From Chloroflexota bacterium (GTDB lineage: Bacteria > Chloroflexota > Anaerolineae > Ardenticatenales > Ardenticatenaceae), in NCBI GenBank assembly GCA_003520455.1, contig DOUV01001020.1, positions 1 to 35,750 on the forward strand: a stretch of 35,750 bases of DNA. Direction: 5' to 3'. The notes beneath the pieces are model-generated. The model saw only the letters and a program-made list of their open reading frames with translations. It searched no databases and had not been told where the DNA came from. Positions 1 to 8,088 of the stretch are shown here, one piece after another. Numbering within the stretch: position 1 is the stretch's first letter; every line of letters starts with the position of its first letter. The translations under genes were made by a program, and so were the position numbers.

Positions 1-110
1 GAGCCCCTTGCGCAGGACCAGGACCGCGCGCGGGGTCGTCGCCGCGGGTCACGGAGTAGCGCTGGCCGTTGACCTCGCTGGTCTGCTGGCTGGAAATGGT
101 CTGCGCCAAC
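1..110 (-). pseudogene. fragment of an unknown gene, repeated at the other end of the window
   Basis: The minus strand reads EVNGQRYSVTRGDDPAR, which matches EVNDRRYYVTRSDDPAR in the open frame at the right end of the window. Straight after DDPAR this copy lacks 2 bases relative to the right-hand copy, so the conserved LVLRKGL continuation is out of frame. The C-terminal part would lie to the left of base 1. I do not recognise the family. It is probably a decayed paralogue, or an assembly edge inside a repeated gene. Confidence 0.5.
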
Positions 111-166
111 CCGACATCGGACGCCACTGAAACGGTGTGGGCAGTGCTGGTCGCCGACGAAGAACC

Positions 167-298
167 ATCATGATCGGCCCTGGCTCGATTGAGAGCGGTC
201 GCACGCACATTACTGCCCAACGCGTGAAACAAGCCGCCATGCGCCGGCACGCTGAGCAACCCCGCGCGGTTGCCCGGCGTCGTGCGCGTCTCACGCGC
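167..298 (+). pseudogene. C-terminal remnant of an ISKra4-family transposase
   Basis: The plus-strand reading starting near 170 gives IGPGSIESGRTHITAQRVKQ and then an Arg-rich tail. This matches the C-terminal GSGSIESG(R/C)xH(V/L)IGQRLK block of the two ISKra4-like transposases on the minus strand in this window. Only about 43 residues are recognisable and there is no upstream catalytic region. The remnant lies in the opposite orientation to the full element beginning at 387, so it is a separate older insertion or a rearranged end. Confidence 0.55.
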
Positions 299-386
299 AG
301 TCACCGGGTTGAGACCCTCAAGCTCCGTCCCCCGCTCAAACGACCTGACAACGGATCTGCGAGTCCCTCAACCCTTGGGATGCAGG

Positions 387-399
387 CACGAGTTGTGAG
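387..399 (+). repeat. left terminal inverted repeat of IS copy 1
   Basis: CACGAGTTGTGAG is the exact reverse complement of 1994-2006. Identity stops outside base 387 and inside base 399, which sets the element boundary. The related left end of copy 2 (from 7104) reads CACCAGTTGTCAGG. Confidence 0.75.
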
Positions 400-400
400 A

Positions 401-1911
401 TTAGGCGGATTTGCGCTGATAGGCGCGCTTGGGTTTGGGACGCAAGGCGATGGTCTGATCCCAGCGGTCGCTCTTGAGGCGTGCCCGGAGTATGGCGAGG
501 GCCCGCGCCTGGTGACGATTCCGCCCCGCGGGGTGCCCCCAAGCGAGATCGTCTCGTCGGGGTTGCCCTGAGGGGCATCCCGTCGCGTCGAGGTGGACGC
601 TTCGCCCTGTGGGGCGGTCCCCGGCGTGATCGTCTCGCCTCGCCCTGCCCTGAGGGGTACCCCCGTAGGGGACAGCGCCTGCCGGCGAGTTTGAGAGGCT
701 GCCCGATGAGGTGTTGGCAGCCACTCTCGATGGAGCCGGAGCCAATTTGGAGGCCGCGAGCACGGGAGCGGTCATAGTGCCTGCGCGCCTGGTTGTTCGT
801 GACGGAGGTGAGGGCTTGCTGAACGGGCTCAGCCTTGGAGCAATACTTTTCGAGGTTGGCGAGCCCGCGCTTGAGCTTGCCGTTCCAGAGCGCATCGAGG
901 GCGCGCTGGGCCCAGTGCGTGGCGAGATCGGTCTCGCCATCGATAGCGTGGGCGGCGTTCCAGAGGGACTGGCTGGCATGCTACCGGTCGACCATCTGGA
1001 TGGCATCGGGGAAGTGCTCGTCGGCCAAGCGCCCAATCCAGGCGGCGCCATCACCGATCACCACGACCTCGTTGGCCTCAGTGACGCCGCGCCGAAAGGC
1101 TTCGAGCCAGAGCAAGCGGCCGAGCGTCTCGGCACAGGTCAGCGACACAACTGAGCGGTTGCGCCTGGACCGCGAGGGCCTCAGGCCGTTGCTTGCCCGG
1201 TCGAGGGGTCGTGGGATACCAGGCCCCCAGCTTGATCGCCTTCCAGCCTTCCCGGCGAACGTTGACCAAGACCCCATCCATTGCAATGGAGAGCCGCTCG
1301 GGCTTCCTCGTGGGCCGTGGCGGCCGGTGGGGTTCAGCGGCCCACGCGGCTGCCAGCTGAGATGCTTCAGCGGCGACAACCAGGGCGCCCAGTTTTGCGG
1401 TCGCAGCGCACGCTGAATTTGGACAGACAGAGACCAACCTGAGTGTGGCCAGTACCGTGGTGGCCTGCGCGAAGGCGTCTGGCGTGACCCCCAGCACGGC
1501 CACCAACTCTTCCAAGCCCGTACTCATGCCCCCGGCACAGCGCCCCATCTCCCCATCCCGCGGGGCCACCCCATGATGACACCTCTGGCAGTGGGAAGCG
1601 GCGCGGCGCCCCTCAATCGTGTCCACAATCGTCTTGGTTTGGACCGTCCGCCTCTCCCGATCCTGAGCCACGGCCCCACGCCCGCACGCCACCTCGGCTG
1701 CTGGGGAGCGCGGCCCTCGCAGGGCCCACAACCCCCTCAGCCGCTCATTCCCCAGGCTCGTGGCGCTCGGCAGCGCCACCGCTTCCAGTTCCTCAAGCCC
1801 CTGCTCTCCCGTTGTCACCATCGCGACCAACCGCTCCGCCATCGCTCTCATCTTTCCCGTCATCGCTGCCACGAACGCTTCTCCTGCCCTCGTACTTATG
1901 CTACTCTTCAC
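401..1911 (-). pseudogene. ISKra4-family transposase, frameshifted
   Basis: The minus-strand protein starts MKSSISTRAGEAFV at 1911. It carries the family's zinc-ribbon-like HCQRCHHGVAPRD region, then AMDGVLVNVRREGWK (first catalytic Asp region), then the second Asp region VVVIGDGAAWIGRLADEHFP. A frame change is needed around 1150-1190. An amber codon interrupts QMVDR*HASQ near 980, where the family normally has a Tyr before His. A GC-rich block at about 520-680 splits the C-terminal LKLAGR from QARALAILRARLKSDRWDQ, in a different frame. The frame ends at 401. Family assignment comes from these motifs only. Confidence 0.75.
520..680. repeat. GC-rich palindromic repeat block inside the transposase gene
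   Basis: About 160 bp are built of short units such as CCCTGAGGGG, CCCCGCGGGG, CCCTGTGGGGCGG and GATCGTCTCG. Each unit is a small inverted repeat. The block sits between two normally adjacent transposase segments (LKLAGR and ARALAILRARLK). A longer version sits at the same point in copy 2 (about 7235-7530). It looks like a mobile or expanding palindromic element, not part of the ancestral gene. Confidence 0.6.
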
Positions 1912-1993
1912 CTCAGCCTCCTCCTGTCGGGTGCCAGTATTGGTTTGGCGACCTCACTGGACCCTTTCTCTCAGGTGGAGGCTACTTTTTTTC

Positions 1994-2006
1994 CTCACAA
2001 CTCGTG
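1994..2006 (-). repeat. right terminal inverted repeat of IS copy 1
   Basis: CTCACAACTCGTG is the exact reverse complement of 387-399. It lies at the 5' (upstream) side of the transposase and is separated from it by about 80 bp that are also shared with copy 2. The promoter of the next gene starts only about 25 bp outside this end. Confidence 0.75.
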
Positions 2007-2031
2007 ACTGTACCCTCTGCTATCCTCAGGG

Positions 2032-2060
2032 TTGACAAAGAGAATAAAACATCATATTGT
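2032..2060 (+). promoter_or_regulatory. sigma70-type promoter for the S9 peptidase
   Basis: TTGACA at 2032-2037 and TATTGT at 2055-2060 are separated by 17 bp, an almost ideal housekeeping promoter. The -10 box lies inside the palindrome at 2053-2070, the expected geometry for repression by a bound dimer. Predicted transcription starts near 2067, giving a leader of about 175 nt before the ATG at 2244. Confidence 0.65.
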
Positions 2061-2070
2061 GTACAATATG
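2053..2070. promoter_or_regulatory. putative GntR operator, site A
   Basis: CATATTGTGTACAATATG has perfect 7-bp arms (CATATTG and CAATATG) around TGTA. Its core ATTGTGTACAAT matches site C at 8495-8506 in 11 of 12 positions. A neighbouring ACTGTATAC at 2071-2079 resembles one arm of site B. It overlaps the -10 box. The likely binder is the FCD-type GntR protein encoded at 4304-5032 (inference). Confidence 0.65.
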
Positions 2071-2243
2071 ACTGTATACGACAGATGGACGATCTGGGCC
2101 ACTGCTGCCCATTCCGATGACGGTCGGACAACGGGCTGCTTCGTTCGACAACCGCATCTGGCACCTTTTGGGAAGGAGTGGCGGTGCGCCAGGAGCTTCG
2201 GTTCGTATTCCATCGCCAGCCCCCGGAATCACGAGAGAGCAAG

Positions 2244-4169
2244 ATGACAGAAAAACAAGTGGTGCCGTACGGAAGCTGGGAATCCGTGATCAGTGCTGAA
2301 GTGGTGGCTGCCAGCCCGCACGGGTGGATCGGCCAACTCTACGCAGAGCGGGAGGAGCTTTACGCCCTCCGTATCTATCCAGACCAAGGTGGGCGAGGCG
2401 TTGTTGCTCGGATGCGCGATGATCGACACTTTAAGGACATCACCCCGGTTCCGTTCTACGTGCGTACCAGAGTGTATGAGTACGGGGGTAAATGTTTTGC
2501 TGTCAAAGACAGGGTCATTTACTTCTCGAACTTTCCGGACGACCGGCTTTACCGCCAGCAGCCGGGCCGTACACCTGAACCTATTACCGCCGCGGGCCCC
2601 ATGCGATATGCCGGTATGGTCATTGACCACGATCGTAACAGGTTGATCTGTATTCGCGAAGACCGCAGCTCAGATGGCGAACCACGGCATACGATTGCGG
2701 CGGTACACCTGGCTGGCGACGAGTTTGGCACTGTTTTGTTTGACCAGGCTGACTTTGTAGCCTTCCCGGCACTCAGCCCAGACGGTCGCCGCCTGGCCTG
2801 GGTGGCCTGGAACCACCCGCACATGCCCTTCTACAGCAGTAGTCTCTGGGTCGCAGACGTCGACGAGGACGGCAGTCTGACAAACGTCCAGCAGATTGTG
2901 CCAGAACGGGACGAAAGTATCACCGATCCACGCTGGTCCTCTGACGGAACGTTGTACTTCTGTTCCGACCGCTCCAACTGGTGGAATCTTTACCGTTGGC
3001 GTGACAATCAGATCACCCCTGTTTGTCCGATGGAGGCGGAGCTGGGCAATCCCTTCTGGAACATCGGCCTGAATATCTACCGGTTTCTGTCGCCCTCGCG
3101 TGTCGTGGCCCTGTATAACGACCGCGGTACCTGGCACGTCGGGCTGATCGACACAGAGCGCGGGCATCTCCAGGAAATTTCCACTGAGTACACCTTTCTC
3201 CTTCGTCTGGAGGTGATCGACGCGACGGCTTACCTGGTGGCGGCTTCGCCGACCCGGCCCCGCCAACTCGTCAGGCTTGATCTAGCGAGTGGCCGAACTG
3301 AGGTGCTGGACAGCTCAGTCCATTACACGATTCCCAATCGCTACATCTCCTCTCCAGTGCACCTCGCTTACCCGACCGACCACGGCCGCACGGCCTACGG
3401 CTTCTACCATTCACCGCAAAACCCGAACTTTGAGGGACCGGAAGGGGAACTACCGCCGCTCATCGTCGAGTGCCACGGTGGGCCAACCGGGTCCACGAAA
3501 CATGCATTGGATATGGGGATCCAATTCTGGACGAGCCGGGGCTTTGCCGTCCTCGCCATCAACTACGGTGGGAGTGCCGGATACGGGCGCGAGTACCGCA
3601 ACCGGCTCCGCGGCCAGTGGGGGATTGTGGACGTTGCGGATGCCGTCAACGGGGCGCGCTATCTGGTCGAGCAGGGGCTCGTGGACGGCAACCGGACGAT
3701 TATCCGCGGTGGTAGTGCCGGCGGCTTCACGACCTTCGCCGCCCTGGCCTTCCGCGACTTCTTCCAGGCTGGCTCGAGCCATTTTGGGATCAGCGACCTT
3801 GAGACCTGGCATCGCGAAACTCACAAGTACGAATCGCACTACTGCGAGACCCTGATCGGGCCCTATCCTGAACAGCGCCAGCGCTACCGCGACCGATCAC
3901 CTGTCAACCGGGCGGATGCGATCGATGTGCCGATGATCCTGTTTCAGGGACTGGACGATAAAGTCGTGCCGCCCAACCAGTCACGGTTTATCGTCGACGC
4001 CTTGCGCCGTCGGGGCGTGCCGGTGGTGTACGTCGAATTCGAGGGCGAGGCGCACGGGTTCCGACGATTTGAGACGAACGTTCACACCTTACAGGCTGAG
4101 CTGGCGTTCTTTGGTCATGTGCTCGGATTTGTACCTGCCGGAGATGCTCCAGCTCTAAAAATCGCTTAA
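2244..4169 (+). CDS. S9 family (prolyl oligopeptidase-type) serine peptidase
   Basis: This is a cytosolic alpha/beta-hydrolase peptidase of 641 residues, the family's usual size. The first ~370 residues form a beta-propeller with repeats such as SPDGRRLAWVAW and SSDGTLYFCSDRSNW. The C-terminal hydrolase domain carries nucleophile Ser491 in GGSAGGF, Asp572 in GLDDKVVP and His604 in GEAHGF. There is no signal peptide. I chose ATG 2244 because MTEKQVVPYGSW is the usual beginning of this subfamily. An in-frame GTG at 2184 behind GGAAGGAG would add 20 residues and cannot be excluded. The gene stands alone between two operators, so it should respond to the same signal as the transporter. It probably trims imported oligopeptides; exact specificity is unknown. 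Confidence 0.9.
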   Translation: MTEKQVVPYGSWESVISAEVVAASPHGWIGQLYAEREELYALRIYPDQGGRGVVARMRDDRHFKDITPVPFYVRTRVYEYGGKCFAVKDRVIYFSNFPDDRLYRQQPGRTPEPITAAGPMRYAGMVIDHDRNRLICIREDRSSDGEPRHTIAAVHLAGDEFGTVLFDQADFVAFPALSPDGRRLAWVAWNHPHMPFYSSSLWVADVDEDGSLTNVQQIVPERDESITDPRWSSDGTLYFCSDRSNWWNLYRWRDNQITPVCPMEAELGNPFWNIGLNIYRFLSPSRVVALYNDRGTWHVGLIDTERGHLQEISTEYTFLLRLEVIDATAYLVAASPTRPRQLVRLDLASGRTEVLDSSVHYTIPNRYISSPVHLAYPTDHGRTAYGFYHSPQNPNFEGPEGELPPLIVECHGGPTGSTKHALDMGIQFWTSRGFAVLAINYGGSAGYGREYRNRLRGQWGIVDVADAVNGARYLVEQGLVDGNRTIIRGGSAGGFTTFAALAFRDFFQAGSSHFGISDLETWHRETHKYESHYCETLIGPYPEQRQRYRDRSPVNRADAIDVPMILFQGLDDKVVPPNQSRFIVDALRRRGVPVVYVEFEGEAHGFRRFETNVHTLQAELAFFGHVLGFVPAGDAPALKIA

Positions 4170-4190
4170 CAGTAAGACAAGGAATGGTAC

Positions 4191-4219
4191 TTTCACAAAA
4201 GCCGCTCACGTGTTAGTAT
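4191..4219 (+). promoter_or_regulatory. possible promoter of the gntR-permease operon
   Basis: TTTCAC at 4191-4196 and TAGTAT at 4214-4219 have a 17-bp spacer; the -35 box is weak. TATACT at 4236-4241, inside the site B palindrome, is an alternative -10 box. Either way site B lies over the start region, which is typical of autoregulation. Confidence 0.35.
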
Positions 4220-4227
4220 AAAGATCG

Positions 4228-4246
4228 TATACAGTTATACTGTATA
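4228..4246. promoter_or_regulatory. putative GntR operator, site B (autoregulation)
   Basis: TATACAG-ttata-CTGTATA is a perfect inverted repeat with 7-bp arms and a 5-bp spacer, located 58 bp upstream of the gntR start. The ACTGTAT arm recurs beside site A (2071) and site C (8490). The position suggests that the regulator controls its own operon. Confidence 0.65.
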
Positions 4247-4303
4247 TCGCCGATCTGCCCGAGCAATGTTTTCTACTATCCAAGGAGAGTGGTAGGGAGG
4301 GAT

Positions 4304-5032
4304 ATGAATAACCGTTTCGATGATGCGACGTTAAAGCAAATCTTGGGGCCCACTCGACGATCTGACGTCGTCTATGAGGCGATTCGAGCCGCTATCGTGC
4401 ATCGCCGGATCAAGCGGGGCGAATGGTTGCGCGAGGGTGCGCTGGCCGAGGAACTCTCAGTGAGCCGGACCATGGTACGCGATGCTCTCACCCGTCTGGT
4501 GGCCGAAGGCCTGGCGGTCGAAGTGCCATACAAAGGTGTCCAGGCAGCTTCCGTGACAGTAACCGAACTGGAAGAAGTGTACACGATGCGCGCCAAACTG
4601 GAATCGTGGGCCTTTGAGCTGGCTGCTGAACGGCTGGCGGATGATGACCTGGCCGCAATGCGCGCTCTGCTCCCGTCAACGGTGCTTGATCCGACGTTGC
4701 GCACATTTGAGAAGACGCGAGAGGCCAACCGGAAATTCCACTGGATTGCCATCGAGGCGACAGGGAAACGGCACTTGATCCGATTCCTGGAACAGCTCTG
4801 GGATATGGTGCCCTCCGATTTGGTCTATCCTGAACTGACAGAGGAACAGCGCCGGGAGATCGCCGAAACGGAACTTCAGGCGCACACGCAGATTCTGGAG
4901 GCCTTGGAACAGCGGGATGGGCGGCGGGCGGGTGAACTCATCGTCCCTCACGTCCTGAACACGTTGTCAAGGGCCGCTCCTGTCCTCGAAAAAAACATGG
5001 GCTCTGAGGGAGAGGTTCTGTTGGGAATGTGA
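4304..5032 (+). CDS. GntR-family transcriptional regulator with FCD ligand-binding domain
   Basis: This is a 242-residue dimeric DNA-binding repressor or activator. Residues ~10-75 form the winged helix; the recognition region is GALAEELSVSRTMVRDALTR. Residues ~85-225 form an all-helical FCD domain. His146 (NRKFHW), His194 (QAHTQIL) and His216 (PHVLNTL) are spaced like the metal-binding histidines of FCD proteins, where a metal helps hold a carboxylate ligand. I chose ATG 4304, with AGGGAGG 3 nt upstream; a GTG at 4289 is possible but its Shine-Dalgarno spacing is poor. It heads a short operon with two permease genes, the first 25 nt downstream. The effector is likely a small carboxylic acid or amino-acid-derived metabolite (family knowledge plus context). 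Confidence 0.9.
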   Translation: MNNRFDDATLKQILGPTRRSDVVYEAIRAAIVHRRIKRGEWLREGALAEELSVSRTMVRDALTRLVAEGLAVEVPYKGVQAASVTVTELEEVYTMRAKLESWAFELAAERLADDDLAAMRALLPSTVLDPTLRTFEKTREANRKFHWIAIEATGKRHLIRFLEQLWDMVPSDLVYPELTEEQRREIAETELQAHTQILEALEQRDGRRAGELIVPHVLNTLSRAAPVLEKNMGSEGEVLLGM

Positions 5033-5057
5033 CGTTCCCGAAGGAGTGGCGAGCTCG

Positions 5058-6008
5058 ATGGTCAAGTATGTCACCCGGCGGTTATTGCTGCTGATTCCGC
5101 TTCTGCTGGCAGTCTCACTGGTAACTTTCGTCTTGATCCAGTTGGTGCCGGGTGATCCCGTTGCAGCGCAGTATGGGGTGGATCCGGAAGGGATGGACCC
5201 ACGGCGCATCCAGGAGATTCGGCAGGAGTTGGGGTTGAATGATCCTTTACCGGTACAGTATGTTCGTTACCTTGGGAGGGTGCTGCATGGCGATCTGGGA
5301 CGATCGATCAGCACCAAGCGCCCGGTGGGTCCCGATATCTTCCAACGGTTCCCAGCCACGATGGAACTAGCCATTGCCAGCATGATCGTGGTCGTTCTGA
5401 TCTCCATCCCGTTAGGTATTATCTCGGCCCAAAAGCGTGGCTCCTGGCTGGATAATCTGGCCATGACTGCCAGCCTGTTTGGGGTTTCCATGCCCAGCTT
5501 CTGGGTCGGCGTCATGCTGATTCTCCTGTTCGCATTGAAGCTCGGCTGGCTCCCCAGTGTCGGGCGGGGCACCGGCGTCGTCGGCACTGTGAAGTCCTTG
5601 ATCTTACCCGCGTTGACGCTGGGCACGGGCCTGGCCGGGCTGGTGACGCGCATCACACGCTCCAGCATGCTCGAGGTTTTGTCACAGGACTATATGCGAA
5701 CAGCACATGCCAAGGGCCTGAGTTATCGAGCGGTGTTGGTCCGGCATGGCCTGCCCAACGCCCTCATCCCAGTGGTAACCGTTCTAGGGGTGCAGTTTGC
5801 AAGTCTTCTCAGCGGAGCCGTGATTGTAGAGACAATCTTCGCCTGGCCCGGCATCGGGCGCTTTGCCGTCGATGCTATCTGGCGGCGCGATTATCCTGTG
5901 ATCATGGGTACGGTTCTGGTCTTTGCGACGATCTTTGTACTCGCCAACCTGGCCGTCGACATCCTCTACGTGTTTCTCGACCCCCGGATACGCTACGATG
6001 AGCGTTGA
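5058..6008 (+). CDS. dppB: ABC transporter permease, DppB/OppB type
   Basis: This is an inner-membrane channel subunit of a peptide/nickel-type importer, 316 residues. The N-terminal helix (LLLLIPLLLAVSLVTFVLIQ) runs into the typical VPGDPV periplasmic start. Several hydrophobic segments follow. The cytoplasmic EAA loop is QDYMRTAHAKGLSYRAVLVRHG, the docking site for an ATPase. ATG 5058 follows AAGGAG by 11 nt; an in-frame GTG at 5046 is less likely. It pairs with the DppC-type gene downstream and presumably with the binding protein at 8700. The symbol reflects the family; dpp, opp and gsi paralogues cannot be separated here. No ATPase gene is present in the window. Confidence 0.9.
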   Translation: MVKYVTRRLLLLIPLLLAVSLVTFVLIQLVPGDPVAAQYGVDPEGMDPRRIQEIRQELGLNDPLPVQYVRYLGRVLHGDLGRSISTKRPVGPDIFQRFPATMELAIASMIVVVLISIPLGIISAQKRGSWLDNLAMTASLFGVSMPSFWVGVMLILLFALKLGWLPSVGRGTGVVGTVKSLILPALTLGTGLAGLVTRITRSSMLEVLSQDYMRTAHAKGLSYRAVLVRHGLPNALIPVVTVLGVQFASLLSGAVIVETIFAWPGIGRFAVDAIWRRDYPVIMGTVLVFATIFVLANLAVDILYVFLDPRIRYDER

Positions 6009-6022
6009 CTGAGCCTTGCTCG

Positions 6023-6059
6023 CGACAGGGAGCAGCAAGCGCTGCCGCGACAACTGTCG
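6023..6059 (+). other. nested inverted repeat between the permease genes
   Basis: An outer CGACAG (6023-6028) pairs with CTGTCG (6054-6059), and an inner CAGC (6033-6036) pairs with GCTG (6041-6044). It lies in the 90-nt gap between the two permease genes and has no T-run, so it may be a transcript-stability hairpin. The evidence is weak. Confidence 0.3.
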
Positions 6060-6098
6060 TGCATTCTATCCCCAGTAGTCAAGCAAGGAGCGCAACCT

Positions 6099-7055
6099 GT
6101 GGAAAACAATCAATTGATCGTTGAAGTTGACGCGCGTATGGTCGCGCCTGACCATCCAGTATCCGAGTCCGAACAGCGCGTGACGGAAATTGCCAGCCTC
6201 AAGCTTGAAACCAGATCCTTGTGGGGGGATGTGTGGCGCCAAATGAGGCGCAATCGGTTTGCGATTGCTGGCATAATCATTCTCGTGATCCTCATTCTGA
6301 TAGCGATCGCCGCGCCTTGGATCGCTCCCCATGATCCGTACGCGCTAGACCTGAAAGCAGCCCTCCAACCACTCAACTCGCCGGGTCACCTTCTCGGGAC
6401 GGACGACCTGGGCCGGGATCTCTTGAGCCGGTTGATCTACGGTGCCCGGATTTCCCTGACGGTCGGCATTATCGTGGTGGGGATCGCGGGCAGCATCGGC
6501 GTTACCCTGGGCGCTCTCAGCGGGTACTATGGCGGTCTTGTCGACCACATCATCATGCGGGTGGTTGATGTCCTGTACGCGTTTCCGTTCCTGATACTTG
6601 CGATTGCGGCGGTGGCAGTATTGGGTCCCAGTCTCACCAACATGATGCTCGTTCTCGGTTTAGTGAGCTGGATCAGCTACGCGCGATTGGTGCGGAGTTC
6701 TGTGCTCTCGCTGCGCGAAGCCGATTTCGTTATGGCAGCCCGATCTACAGGTGCCACGGACTGGCGCATCATCTGGCAGCACATCCTACCCAATACCGTT
6801 GGGATCGTCGTCGTTCAGGCTACCTTCGGCGTAGCCGCGGCGATTCTCGCAGCAGCGGGACTCAGTTTCCTGGGTATGGGCGCGCAGCCACCGACAGCGG
6901 AGTGGGGCGCAATGCTCAACAAGGGACGAGAATTCTTGCGCGTACGGCCGGTACTATCTATCGCACCTGGACTGATGATCATGATCACGGTGCTTGCGAT
7001 CAACTTCGTCGGCGATGCGCTCCAGGACGCTTTCGACCCGCGTATCCGCAGGTGA
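6099..7055 (+). CDS. dppC: ABC transporter permease, DppC/OppC type
   Basis: This is the second membrane subunit of the peptide-type importer, 318 residues. A cytoplasmic N-terminal stretch of ~45 residues precedes the first helix (FAIAGIIILVILILIAIAAP). The family hallmark HLLGTDDLGRDLLSRLIYGAR follows, with the EAA loop EADFVMAARSTGATDWRIIW. GTG 6099 is the start, with AAGGAG 8 nt upstream. The protein ends in the usual DALQDAFDPRIRR. In most such operons two ATPase genes would come next. Here a dead IS begins 48 bp after the stop codon, so the operon may have been cut by transposition. Confidence 0.9.
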   Translation: MENNQLIVEVDARMVAPDHPVSESEQRVTEIASLKLETRSLWGDVWRQMRRNRFAIAGIIILVILILIAIAAPWIAPHDPYALDLKAALQPLNSPGHLLGTDDLGRDLLSRLIYGARISLTVGIIVVGIAGSIGVTLGALSGYYGGLVDHIIMRVVDVLYAFPFLILAIAAVAVLGPSLTNMMLVLGLVSWISYARLVRSSVLSLREADFVMAARSTGATDWRIIWQHILPNTVGIVVVQATFGVAAAILAAAGLSFLGMGAQPPTAEWGAMLNKGREFLRVRPVLSIAPGLMIMITVLAINFVGDALQDAFDPRIRR

Positions 7056-7112
7056 CCCGTACTTGCCTGTTGTGTCGATATACCTATCATCGGCCGGTGC
7101 CCGCACCAGTTG

Positions 7113-8088
7113 TCAGGCAGCGAGGGCCGGTCGGTGGGCGGCCCGCCCTGGAGGGGATCGGAGCGCGAGGGTCTCGTCCCAGCGATGGCTCTTGAGCCGG
7201 GCGCGGAGCACGGCGACGGCGCGGGCTTCTCGGCAGTTCCACCCTGCGCGGTGCCCCCAAGCGAGATCGTCTCATCGGGGTTGCCCTGTCGGGAAACCCG
7301 TAGCGTCGAGGTGGACGCGTCGCCCTGAGGGGCGGTCTGGCGCGCCTGTCTCGCTTCGCCCTGCCCTGAGGGGTACCCCCAAGCGAGTACACCTCGCTTG
7401 GGCTCCCCCCGCAGGGGGTGAGGGGCGGTCCCCGGCGAGACCGTCTCGCCTGGGCGTACCCCGTGGGGTAGGGCGTACCCCGCAGGGGAGGGAAGCCTCC
7501 CAGGGCTCCCCCGTAGGGGGCAGCGCCTGCCGGCCAACTTGAGGCGCTAGCCGATCACATGCTTGCGGCCGCTTTCGATCGAGCCGGAGCCAATCTGGAG
7601 GCCGGCCGCGCGGTAGCGGTCGGAGTGCATCCGGTCCTGGTTGTTCGTGAAGTCGGTGATGGTTTTCTGCACCGGCTCGCCGCTGGTGGCATGCTTGTCG
7701 AGATTGGCGACCACGGTGGCGAGCTTGCCCGCCCAGAGGGCCTCCAGCGCGCGCTCGTCCCAGCGGATAGCGAGGGCAGCACCCGCAGAGATGGCATGAG
7801 CGACCGCCGAGAGGGACTGACTGGCATGCTACCAGTCGACGATCTGGGTGGCGCCGGGAAAGTGTTCCTCGGCCAGGCGCCAAATCCACTCGACCCCATC
7901 GCCGAGGACGACCACCGCGTGGGCGTGCGTCACCCCGCGGCGCTCGGCCGTGCTTCCTGTTCCAGGGCGCTGAGCGTCGGACCCGCGGTGCTCAGCCACT
8001 CGCCTCACCGCTCCGCCACCGCCCGCATCTTCGCTGCCATCTCGTTCACGAACCCTTCCCCCACCGCCGCACTTATGCTCCGATTCAT
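7113..8088 (-). pseudogene. ISKra4-family transposase, deleted and interrupted
   Basis: The minus-strand reading starts MNRSISAAVGEGFVNEMAAK at 8088, similar to copy 1, and hits a stop within 30 codons. After LSALEQEA it jumps to THAHAVVVLGDGVEWIWRLA, so the zinc-ribbon and first catalytic region are missing. The amber in QIVDW*HASQSL is at the same codon as in copy 1. A further TAG replaces the expected Gln in HVIG*RLKLAGR. After the GC-rich block the tail ARAVAVLRARLKSHRWDE resumes and ends at 7113, inside the terminal repeat. Confidence 0.7.
7235..7530. repeat. expanded GC-rich palindromic repeat block
   Basis: This has the same unit types and position as the block at 520-680 (GATCGTCTC, CCCTGAGGGG, GTACCCCCAAGCGAG, CGTAGGGGG), but about 135 bp longer. 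Extra units include GCGTACCCCGTGGGG and GCGTACCCCGCAGGGG side by side. The length difference between otherwise homologous IS copies shows that the units multiply or contract within the element. Confidence 0.6.

Larger units (their letters stand above)
387..2006 (-). mobile_element. ISKra4-like insertion sequence, copy 1 (full length, dead)
   Basis: The element is bounded by perfect 13-bp terminal inverted repeats: CACGAGTTGTGAG at 387-399 and its reverse complement at 1994-2006. It is 1620 bp long and encodes one transposase frame on the minus strand, whose stop lies just inside the left repeat. I could not find a target-site duplication in the flanks. The copy is inactive: its transposase carries at least one frameshift, an in-frame amber codon and a GC-rich insertion. 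Copy 2 at 7104-8187 shares its ends. Confidence 0.75.

Noticed and set aside
7235..7530. CRISPR array in the GC-rich repeats
   Set aside because: The units are short, irregular and contiguous, without unique spacers of constant length and with no cas gene nearby. They lie inside an IS transposase gene.
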